In this document: positions 43,401 to 50,456 of the stretch, one piece after another | Layout of the letters: each line of letters starts with the position of its first letter | How positions within the stretch are numbered: position 1 is the stretch's first letter | DNA from: Mycosarcoma maydis | Lineage: Eukaryota; Basidiomycota; Ustilaginomycetes; Ustilaginales | Reading direction: 5' to 3' | DNA: 64,000 nucleotides | NCBI RefSeq assembly: GCF_000328475.2 | Contig: NC_026488.1 | Span: 62,001-126,000, forward strand | Notes under the pieces: generated by a model | What the model was told of the DNA's origin: nothing | What the model saw: the letters and a program-made list of their open reading frames with translations, nothing else | Database searches by the model: none | Translations under genes and position numbers: made by a program

Positions 43401-44743
43401 CCGAGTCTCCGCAAAGCTCGCCGCCTCCGCGTTTTTGGCAAGATTCACCCCGGCAGAGTCAATTTGCGCTCGACATTGACATGTATGACTCGGACGCTTC
43501 GGACGACTCGACCACGGCTAGGCGCCATCTGCAGCACAAGAAGAGTGCTCGACAACTCCTGATCCGCGCTCAGGAGCGCGGTACGCCCACTAAACCGCAG
43601 CGTGCTCAGAGCCCGCCACTGACCGATGCGTTTGCATCAGCGCCGTCGGTGGCCGCCGTGCTGGAGGCGGCAGGCGCTCGTAGCTCGCCGCCCATCTTGC
43701 TGGGCGACCAGTCGGTTCGCTCGGCCCACTCGTCTCGCGACGTGTCATACGAGCACGCCATCGATTTTGCATCTGCGTCTACATCTGCGTCTGCATCTGC
43801 ATCTACGTCTGCGTCTGGTCGCATGAGGACCGGCTCGTTGCTCGTCTCGGGCAAAGTATCGCCCGAGACGAGCAACGACGGTCTGTCGTCGAGCTTGGGT
43901 AGGGCTGCGGTCACTTTTGCACCCATGGCGTATGTGCCTGTGCTGGGAGCGATACCGCCGTTGCGTGATGGAACAGGCAGCTCGGAGAGCCAGGTGGATG
44001 CGCTCGGATGCTCGCGCGAGACAAGTCGCTCCACCAAGACGATCCGGCGCAAAGACAGCGGTGAGATGCTGTCGCAATATCGCAATGCAAAAGCTATGGG
44101 TAGGGCGACGAGCATGCTTGTGCTCAACGAGCGCGCTAAAGCGGATGCAGAGGCGGTCCAAACTTGGCGGCCGGGAACGACGATTACGTCGTCACCTAGG
44201 AGGGGCGATGACGAGGAGGATGATTTCATTTTGGGCCACGTCGAGAGCCGCATGCACATCATGACTCCTGGCGGTAGCCTACCTGGACGTACCATGCGCC
44301 GCTTTTCGAGTGTGCTCTCGCTCAAGGAGCGAGAAAAAGTCAATATCGAGCGTCCCGCCAGCCAGGACGGCACAGCGAAACCAGCGCGTGGCTTTGTCCG
44401 CCTACGCAGCCGCATCACATCTCGGACGCTTTCCGAAGAGCCGAGCGACGAGCCAGCTGCCGATGCTCTCTGTGCAACCCGCAATACAGCGATGCAACAC
44501 CACAAATCATCGGCTTCCAACAGATTCGCTCGCAAAATGTCAGAATCCCGCTCGTTCGCCCTCGGCACCGCAGCCAGCGCAGCCAGCGCAGCCAGCGCAG
44601 CGTCCTCACACTCGCCCGTCAATCCAGACCTCAGCCTAATGTCCGGCCTGAACCACCGCCACACCGCCCTCCAGGGCTCGTTGCTCGGCCTCGAACACCG
44701 CCTGGCCCGCCTCAAGGCCCGCCTCCAAGACGGACAATCGTGA
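40409..44743 (+). CDS. AGC-like serine/threonine protein kinase with DFS motif
   Basis: A 1444-aa protein with an N-terminal kinase domain (about residues 110-480) and a long Ser/Pro/Ala-rich disordered tail. The layout and motifs (MEYVASGDFSQLL, DWWSFGVMLYEM, a region after it with ADVDWSKQW) are closest to the AGC/DMPK-ROCK-citron group; I cannot name the orthologue. Lys139 (YVLK) and H256-R-D258 (HRDIKPGNFLL) are intact. The DFG motif reads D276-F-S278, the Gly-rich loop is reduced to KSAGSLVEVV, and APE reads SPE (326-328). The activation segment contains an insertion of about 20 residues. Start ATG at 40409; a second ATG at 40385 would add eight residues. The C-terminus ends in a short helix (LEHRLARLKARLQDG). 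Intronless; convergent with the HyuA gene. Confidence 0.85.
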   Translation: MTAASPSWQDRYDTIRAVLQSRKVRAALRDFHISHSSVATKPPAIAHDAETSKCDDLSDPSSLAKLLDISLVVAWSADRLSPSRDPNPFRAAASPSLQLLRHASLQVQDFKTVKVLQKSAGSLVEVVKNRLDGRVYVLKSLVKGFARRNAAIQTPINETRLLQRLPHSSNTTTDSSSLQLLTPQLLAAFQTQNSVHVLMEYVASGDFSQLLMAASSCGAEYPGRAATGLLNEDWILRYSVDMVQAIAWVHAQGFAHRDIKPGNFLLDQSGHLKLCDFSSAAPFSNFAVQSGSERIQPATSKSSSSTERKVWAFYCSQPTGTCDYLSPEVLEAEEKRMLEQQQLSDMSSLDDMLGLERPSYLPDSIHANTSPQCIAGMYGPQVDWWSFGVMLYEMRFGLLPFFASKMEETYEKIKDHSSSLTFDASVDCSLQLKSLILSLLTSAERRLGRTSSEQVQQHPLYRAANVDWSKQWPLQPPFTPNADVANLSCSGALTSDNDGQQAPPVNPIAARLHDHSLSVVSSLPSFSALYAGNPDDFPAFTDSRELEFESMRQPQDWCEGDTVSVDDIGSSAPKNGSAMVPRSASTTDATATGMPRSSSSPAVALSSTSRCTTLRDQSSYMVGANSPPVARSAPRWSDCDVSFVGFSYLPRRDAFSSAATDETPTAGEISTAASLDDLANASGASPSDWPASTPVASTPFHRADGQGSQSLTMLPTPPSFAPSPAVPVSAAPDSQALGTGQCTIANPSRLSAVPFSQPQGFVTPARKPSYMATHERFRQLQGQEAPVLEHASANYTPAVPPSPYPFPVASVVRTSKFTGGSKPALHHRDLDRARSATPGAGSVGSDSRQSGGSNAVREMSEREAWDEMMAAVQKSVRKKQPVARVPATPLATSSTRPAGLHRSSTDPQLSACKPIATQPPRQQQLHAQIQASEHQLASIRRALQPVDAPCQTAEPFEPAGEVRGEKASATTRAAGALRQHRSRVNLVAPRATFKVTAPESPQSSPPPRFWQDSPRQSQFALDIDMYDSDASDDSTTARRHLQHKKSARQLLIRAQERGTPTKPQRAQSPPLTDAFASAPSVAAVLEAAGARSSPPILLGDQSVRSAHSSRDVSYEHAIDFASASTSASASASTSASGRMRTGSLLVSGKVSPETSNDGLSSSLGRAAVTFAPMAYVPVLGAIPPLRDGTGSSESQVDALGCSRETSRSTKTIRRKDSGEMLSQYRNAKAMGRATSMLVLNERAKADAEAVQTWRPGTTITSSPRRGDDEEDDFILGHVESRMHIMTPGGSLPGRTMRRFSSVLSLKEREKVNIERPASQDGTAKPARGFVRLRSRITSRTLSEEPSDEPAADALCATRNTAMQHHKSSASNRFARKMSESRSFALGTAASAASAASAASSHSPVNPDLSLMSGLNHRHTALQGSLLGLEHRLARLKARLQDGQS

Positions 44744-44902
44744 ATGCACCAGCTACGATATGTATGCATATCACACACTTTGTTCACACTCGCTCGTGAT
44801 TGAATTTCATTTTTGATTCACGATGCATTCACGTGCAATCACGCATCACACATCACGCATCACGAAGCACTCGTGAATACACTGGAGGAGGTCAGTCCCA
44901 AG

Positions 44903-47305
44903 TCATGAGTCGTACAACACATTGATGAGCACTGCCTGCGAAGTGAGGTGGGCGGTACACCTGGGTTCCAGGAGAATTGTCTGGGTTTGGTCGACGAGGA
45001 TCGCGGGTCCATGCACACGTGTTCCCTTGCGCAGGGCGTCCAACATGATGACCGGAGTGTCCAAGCGGCGCTGGTCAAAAAACACCTTCCGCACTGCCAA
45101 CTTGGGGAGCTCGTCTGCGCGCTCTTGCTCTTGCCCTTGCTCTTGCTCTTGCTCTTGTTGCTCTTGCGTCTCTGTGGTTTCGCTTGCAAACAGTTCGCGG
45201 TACTCGTCGAGCACTGTACGGCCTAACGAGTCGAAGCTCTTTCCGATCCCGCGCACTCTGATGTCGTCGACAATGATGTTTTTGTCGTCGAGCACCAGTC
45301 CAAACTCGTGTCTGTACTTGTCGACAAACACGCGTTCAAAGTGCCACCCTCCATCCGCGGGCTGCAGAGTCATGAGCGCCGTATCCGTGCCCTCGTACCT
45401 CAAGTTGAGCAGTGTCTGTAGTTCGATTCGGTCGTGTGTAAATCCTTGTGCCTGCAGTTCGCGTCGCACTTTGCACTTGAGCTCCTCGACGCGTTTCGAG
45501 ATGCGCTGCTGCGCCGCAGACGACGCACCTTGCCATGTTTCCGAACACGGTTCTTGGTGTTCAAACACCCGATCGGCAAGTGCCATCCCATACGCACTCA
45601 GGATCGAAGAATACTTGTGGATGATCACCGTCCGGATGCCCAACGAACGAGCGAGCGAGCATGCGTGCTGTCCACCCGCTCCTCCAAAACTAGCAAGGAT
45701 GTGCTTGGACGCCGAATAGCCTCGCGCTTCCGTGAGCGCACGGATCGGTCGGCACATGATCTCGTTTGCCACGCGAATAAAGCCCTGCGCCACCTCGTCC
45801 ACAGATAGCTTTCGACCATCCGCACTATTGGCGTTGATCTCATCGGTAAGCTCCTGGAATGCTTTCAGAGATGCTTCTGCGTCCAGACCTTGATTCTCGT
45901 CCGGTCCAAAGATCTTGGGAAACATCTCGACCGCCAAACGACCCGTCACCAAATTCGCGTCGGTGATGGCAAGCGGTCCACCTTTGCGATAGCAAGTTGG
46001 ACCCGGATGTGCAGACGCCGATTCCGGTCCCACCGTGAACAGTCCATTGCGGAAGAAGAGTCGACTGCTACCACCGCTCGCCACCGTGTTGACATCCAGC
46101 TGTGCGCTTTGAATCGTGATACCGTCCAAGGTGGTTTCGAACACCTGTTCATACTGCCCGTCGTAGCGCGAGACGTCGGTCGAAGTGCCTCCCATATCGA
46201 ATCCAATGATCGGCCTCTTGTCTTGTTGATCGTAGCTCGTCAGTGCCATGCCCACAACGCCGCCGGCTGGACCAGAGATGATGGATTTCAGTCCGGAAAA
46301 GTGATCGACCGAAGTAAGCCCACCGTCGGACATCATAAACTCCACCTTTGTTCCTGCCTGACCGGAACGCAACGAGTCTTCAAAGCCCGAAAAGAAGCCA
46401 TCGATGTAAGATTGCAGCACAGGTGTCAGGTACGCGTCCGCAGTGGACGACGTGGCACGCGGGACCATCTTGATCATGGGCATCAACTGGCTCGAACAGC
46501 TGACGGTTTGAAAGCCAACATCAAGCGCGATCTTTTTGATGATTTGCTCGTGGCGAGGATATGTGTAGCTGTGCATGAGTACGACAGCGAGTGATCTGTA
46601 TCCGTGTTCGTGGTAGAGCGCATGGAGTTGTCTCTTGAGCAGCTCCTCGTCAGGCTTTTTCAGGATGGCGACTGCTTCGCCTGATATTCCACGGACAATC
46701 TCTGGTGGACCGGTGGGCTTTCCTTGTGCATCGTATGCATTGGGTGGCTGGTCGGTGCCCTTGTACGCGCTCTTGATTCTGCTAATGTAGACATCATTTG
46801 GGCTCGACTCGAGATCGAATTGTACCGCATTCTCGCGGGCGCTTGGATCCGAAGTATACCCCACCAAAGTGACACGCTCATCCACCTCCAACACGCCTGA
46901 ATAAAGCACTTCGGGCTTCTTAATGGCCAAATCAAAGATGCTGGGTCTACTCTGATTCCCGATCTGGATCAGATCCTTGAACCCTTTGGTGATGACGAGC
47001 GCGTGTCTCTCGCCTTTGCGCTCCAACAGCGCGTTGGTGGCCACCGTAGTCGAGAGACGGATGTATTCGATGTTGGACGTGTCAATCTTGTGACCTCGTG
47101 GCAGCTGCATGTTGTATGCCTGTTCGAGGATGCGACGAACGCCTTCGGTCGGAGCATCTTTGTAGTTGGCAGGGTCGTGCGAGAGAAGCTTGATGACAAT
47201 GTCAGTAGGTTGGTCGCCCGGCGTTTTCGGAGGGATGCGACCGAGGCAGTCGGTAAACGTACCACCTCGGTCGATGGCGATCTGAATGCGATTCGATGAC
47301 GGCAT
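44903..47305 (-). CDS. HyuA-type 5-oxoprolinase/hydantoinase N-terminal half protein
   Basis: Hydantoinase/oxoprolinase family; in eukaryotes the ATP-dependent 5-oxoprolinase of the glutathione cycle is a HyuA-HyuB fusion of about 1280 aa. This 800-aa protein has only the HyuA part. The N-terminal IDRGGTFTDCLG and TVATNALLERKGER are present, as are the ATPase-fold GFDMGGTSTDVSRYDG near residue 370 and ASFGGAGGQHAC near 541. A C-terminal beta domain ends GPAILVDQTQTILLEP and closes LINVLYDS. The HyuB half that should follow is absent; only about 160 bp separate the stop from the end of the convergent kinase gene. A Gln/Glu repeat (TQEQQEQEQEQGQEQER) interrupts the C-terminal domain. The start is the ATG at 47305 (MPSSNRIQIAID). 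Enzyme activity alone is doubtful; it could be a truncated copy or need a separate HyuB partner. Confidence 0.82.
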   Translation of the reverse strand: MPSSNRIQIAIDRGGTFTDCLGRIPPKTPGDQPTDIVIKLLSHDPANYKDAPTEGVRRILEQAYNMQLPRGHKIDTSNIEYIRLSTTVATNALLERKGERHALVITKGFKDLIQIGNQSRPSIFDLAIKKPEVLYSGVLEVDERVTLVGYTSDPSARENAVQFDLESSPNDVYISRIKSAYKGTDQPPNAYDAQGKPTGPPEIVRGISGEAVAILKKPDEELLKRQLHALYHEHGYRSLAVVLMHSYTYPRHEQIIKKIALDVGFQTVSCSSQLMPMIKMVPRATSSTADAYLTPVLQSYIDGFFSGFEDSLRSGQAGTKVEFMMSDGGLTSVDHFSGLKSIISGPAGGVVGMALTSYDQQDKRPIIGFDMGGTSTDVSRYDGQYEQVFETTLDGITIQSAQLDVNTVASGGSSRLFFRNGLFTVGPESASAHPGPTCYRKGGPLAITDANLVTGRLAVEMFPKIFGPDENQGLDAEASLKAFQELTDEINANSADGRKLSVDEVAQGFIRVANEIMCRPIRALTEARGYSASKHILASFGGAGGQHACSLARSLGIRTVIIHKYSSILSAYGMALADRVFEHQEPCSETWQGASSAAQQRISKRVEELKCKVRRELQAQGFTHDRIELQTLLNLRYEGTDTALMTLQPADGGWHFERVFVDKYRHEFGLVLDDKNIIVDDIRVRGIGKSFDSLGRTVLDEYRELFASETTETQEQQEQEQEQGQEQERADELPKLAVRKVFFDQRRLDTPVIMLDALRKGTRVHGPAILVDQTQTILLEPRCTAHLTSQAVLINVLYDS

Positions 47306-47975
47306 GGTAGCGTGGTCACTGCGCCGAGAATGCAACGATGGAAGGATGCAAGATGGCCTCCACCGGAGCTGTGAATCGTAGTCAAGCATTCGCGATTTCA
47401 CGTTTGATCACCGTCACGTGTGCGTTGTGAGTCGTGAGTCACGAGTAACCGTGAATGGCCCGTCCAATTAGCCGATCTGGCTTCTCACGTCTCACGTCTC
47501 ATGTCTGCGTTCAAGCTGTTTTTAAAATTATAAATGTGCGATCGAAGGAGTTTGCACATTCGAGATCGTTACTCGCGACGCACGACTCAGTGACTGCTCA
47601 CGCCCCGCTCGTGAATCACGTGAATCAGAGAATCGTTCATCCCAATTTGAAATCGCACGAGTGGAAGAGCATCCGTCACAATTACGAGTCTGAATCGTGA
47701 ATATGTCTGCGCACGGCCAGAGAGAGAGAGAGACAGAGCGAGAGAGAGAGAACTGTGGGGCTTTTCTCCTGGCTCGGCAGGTTTGCGGCACGCCAACGGT
47801 TAGCGAAGCCCATGTGTTGCTTTACTTTACTTTGCTGTGCTTTGCTGTGCTTTACTTTGCTTCGCTTTACTCGTCTCTTCTCTTTCTTATCGTTCTCACG
47901 ACGCAATCGCTCGAATCCATAGGAATCCACCCGCGCTGCAAATCGAGAGCTCTTCGTGCTCATCCCGCCGTCATC
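47306..47975. promoter_or_regulatory. Divergent intergenic region, HyuA gene and MKT1
   Basis: Spacer of 670 bp. It holds TCGTGA/TCACGA words (47427-47446 and near 47615), an AG-rich microsatellite (about 47717-47748) and a TTTACTTTGC-type imperfect repeat (about 47820-47870) in the MKT1 leader. The frame of MKT1 is open through the last 280 bases but that part does not resemble protein. Confidence 0.5.
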
Positions 47976-50357
47976 ATGATCCGTGGTCTGCAGGCATACC
48001 TCCACGATCGTGGTCTCACACAGTCCGCGCCGCTCTCGGCACTCAAAGACACTCGTCTCGGTATCGATCTTTCCTTCTACCTCAAACAGCTGCTTTCGTC
48101 ACCTTCCACTTCGGAGCCGCTGGTTGCCGCGCTGGGAGGTGCGCCCATCGCCCTCATCTCTCACATTGAAAATGACTTGCGCGCGCTCGAGAGAGCGCGT
48201 GTGAAACCCGTCTTCGTTCTCAACGGTATCCAGCCCAATAAGCGAGTGCGTCCCTTTTCCTACGAAGATCCCAGAGTCAAGCAGCGCCATCGTGCATGGG
48301 AAGCGTACGAAAATGGTCAGGTGGATGTCACGCATTCTCTGCTTTCGGCGAGCAACTCGGTGCATCACCCGGATCTGTACCGCGCCATCCTACGTGCGTT
48401 GCGTCACAGAAACGTCGAGTTCCTCGTCGCACCTTACCTCGCATCAGGTCAGCTCGTCTCACTCGAGCGACACTCGAAATCGTATGTGCACGCCATCTAC
48501 GGTGCCACCGAGATACTTCTGTTTGATCGCGTAGAACGCGTGATCACGTCGCTCAACCTCTCGGAATCCACGTTCCAGTTCGTGTCTAAACATGCCATCC
48601 TGAACGAGCTGAGATGCAACGAGGAGCAGTTCCTTGACATTGGCCTGCTCGCCGGAAGCGACCTGTGCGCCACGTTCCCTGCGCTGCAAGATTCGAGCTT
48701 GGGCGCTCCACCACAGCATCCGGGCGCACCGCCCAACTTGCGTCAGATCAACGAGCTGGTCAAACAGTACAAGGGCGGTTATCCGCTCGTTGCAGCGTTC
48801 GAGGGCCATCCTACCGTGTCGAAAATCAACTATGTCGATCAATTTTGCCGAGCTAGGACGATTGTCAAGTTCTGCCTCGTGCTCTCGGCGGAGGAAGGAC
48901 GTGTGCTGCCATTGCCTCTGGCGACACCACCTCCGCCAATCTCGATTGGAAATGCGCCTCACGCGGCTGCTAACGGTGCGGGTGTGGGCGCGGCTGCTGG
49001 CGGAACGTCGATCCTCACCGCTGCAGACGTGCCAGTCGACATTCACGAGGTCTTCTCGCATCGATTACCGGACGAGGTGTTCCTTCACCTTTCCAGGGGC
49101 CTGGTAGGTGCTCAGGTGCTGTCTTGCTTGACTTCAGGGCATGTGATTGAAGCGCCGCCGTTGGACAATGGCGAAACGGAAGACTATCGACGCTACGTAC
49201 GCGAGACGCTCACCGAGACACCGCAATCGCCGCGCTGCGTTGCGGTGGCTCTCGCGGCGGCGGTGCTCAACGGATTCTGGTCGTCACGCAAGATCACGGG
49301 CATTTACTATTTTGCACCTTCAGTGGACCACGTGATTCCGCATGACTCGGCGGCGACTCTGCAACTGATCAACCGCGTAAATCAGTGGAACGTGTCGAAT
49401 CGGTTCATCGAGGAGGAATTGCGACGACAGAACTCGTCGACGATCGATATTGCGCTGTGTCTGGGTGCGACGACTTCGGAGCAGCTGGCGAGCCGGACCA
49501 AGACCCCGCGCGTCAAGATGCCAGATGGATCCACTTGGGCACTCGAGAAGAAGGACGAAATTGTGGCCAACACGATTTGGCGAATGCTCGAGTTGCGAGG
49601 GTTCCTGAACCATGCGCACCTACATACGCCGTATGCGCGTGCGCTGTATTTGGGGTTGAAAAATTCCAAGTTGAATGATAAGCTGCAGGAAGCGCTGTTT
49701 GTGGCGCTGGAGCTGCTGCGCGGTGGGGCGTTGCATGCCAACTACTTTGGCGGAAAGAGCTATTCTGGCGGGCCGTCGTATGGGGATGAGGTGGACAAGA
49801 GACATATGCTGTTGGTGATGCGCGCCGTGTCGGTGTTGCAGATGGGATTTAAACCGTTGGCTTGGACGGCGCCTTTGAGTCGCGAATTGCTTGTGTTCAA
49901 TGGATTTGTCAAGAGCACGACGCGTGCGATGCGCAATTTGGTAGAGATGATCAGTATGTCTCTGCTGTTACGCGGAGACGCGAGGAGGAAGCGCGACGAC
50001 TACATCGACATCAGTCTCTCGCTGCCGTTCCAGGCGGATGTGAATACGGGCATGGGGATTCTCGTAAAGTGTTATCTGGACGGCCTACTTACCTATCGGG
50101 GCCGCCCAATAAGCGCCGACCAAGTCAACGACGCCGATGTGATCGACGCAAAGTCGAGCGTCCTCCTTGCGCTCGACGACACATTCGCCAATGTGAAACA
50201 CATCAAGCACGAGCTAGCGCGAAGCTTCCGCTTCTGGCACTCGCTCCTCCTAGCCGTCAACACGCTCGCCGCCGAAAACGCCATCAGCCCGCACATCGTC
50301 CATCAATTCAACGCCGCAAACCACTGGCTCTCGCCACTTGCGCAGCTCCCTCCCTGA
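47976..50357 (+). CDS. MKT1: Mkt1 post-transcriptional regulator
   Basis: Mkt1 is an XPG-fold protein without nuclease function that binds Pbp1 and acts on mRNA fate (HO and mitochondrial transcripts in yeast). The 793-aa protein starts at the ATG at 47976 with MIRGLQAYLHDRGLTQSAPL, followed by GIDLSFYLKQLL (XPG-N-like) and VKPVFVLNGIQPNKR. The XPG-I-like part is EFLVAPYLASGQLVSLERH and LLAGSDLC. Acidic catalytic residues of true XPG nucleases are partly replaced (for example VFVLNG for the FVFDG motif). The C-terminal half has the Mkt1 conserved region (WSSRKITGIYYFAPS, LELLRGGALHANYFGG). Intronless. It is convergent with the RING gene; the two stop codons are 99 bp apart. Confidence 0.9.
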   Translation: MIRGLQAYLHDRGLTQSAPLSALKDTRLGIDLSFYLKQLLSSPSTSEPLVAALGGAPIALISHIENDLRALERARVKPVFVLNGIQPNKRVRPFSYEDPRVKQRHRAWEAYENGQVDVTHSLLSASNSVHHPDLYRAILRALRHRNVEFLVAPYLASGQLVSLERHSKSYVHAIYGATEILLFDRVERVITSLNLSESTFQFVSKHAILNELRCNEEQFLDIGLLAGSDLCATFPALQDSSLGAPPQHPGAPPNLRQINELVKQYKGGYPLVAAFEGHPTVSKINYVDQFCRARTIVKFCLVLSAEEGRVLPLPLATPPPPISIGNAPHAAANGAGVGAAAGGTSILTAADVPVDIHEVFSHRLPDEVFLHLSRGLVGAQVLSCLTSGHVIEAPPLDNGETEDYRRYVRETLTETPQSPRCVAVALAAAVLNGFWSSRKITGIYYFAPSVDHVIPHDSAATLQLINRVNQWNVSNRFIEEELRRQNSSTIDIALCLGATTSEQLASRTKTPRVKMPDGSTWALEKKDEIVANTIWRMLELRGFLNHAHLHTPYARALYLGLKNSKLNDKLQEALFVALELLRGGALHANYFGGKSYSGGPSYGDEVDKRHMLLVMRAVSVLQMGFKPLAWTAPLSRELLVFNGFVKSTTRAMRNLVEMISMSLLLRGDARRKRDDYIDISLSLPFQADVNTGMGILVKCYLDGLLTYRGRPISADQVNDADVIDAKSSVLLALDDTFANVKHIKHELARSFRFWHSLLLAVNTLAAENAISPHIVHQFNAANHWLSPLAQLPP

Positions 50358-50456
50358 TCCACTCTCGTCTGCTTGCACACCCATGTTCACGCGCATGTCC
50401 TCAGCCGCTACCCGCCAACGAATCACACCATATGCATTCACAATTCCAATCCGAGC

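Noticed and set aside
43606..44787. 393-codon open frame antisense to the kinase tail.
   Set aside because: It mirrors the low-complexity kinase coding sequence and encodes Arg/Ser-rich nonsense; the plus-strand gene explains the region.
45890..46594. 234-codon plus-strand frame across the HyuA gene.
   Set aside because: It is antisense to conserved HyuA coding sequence; its product has no protein-like pattern.
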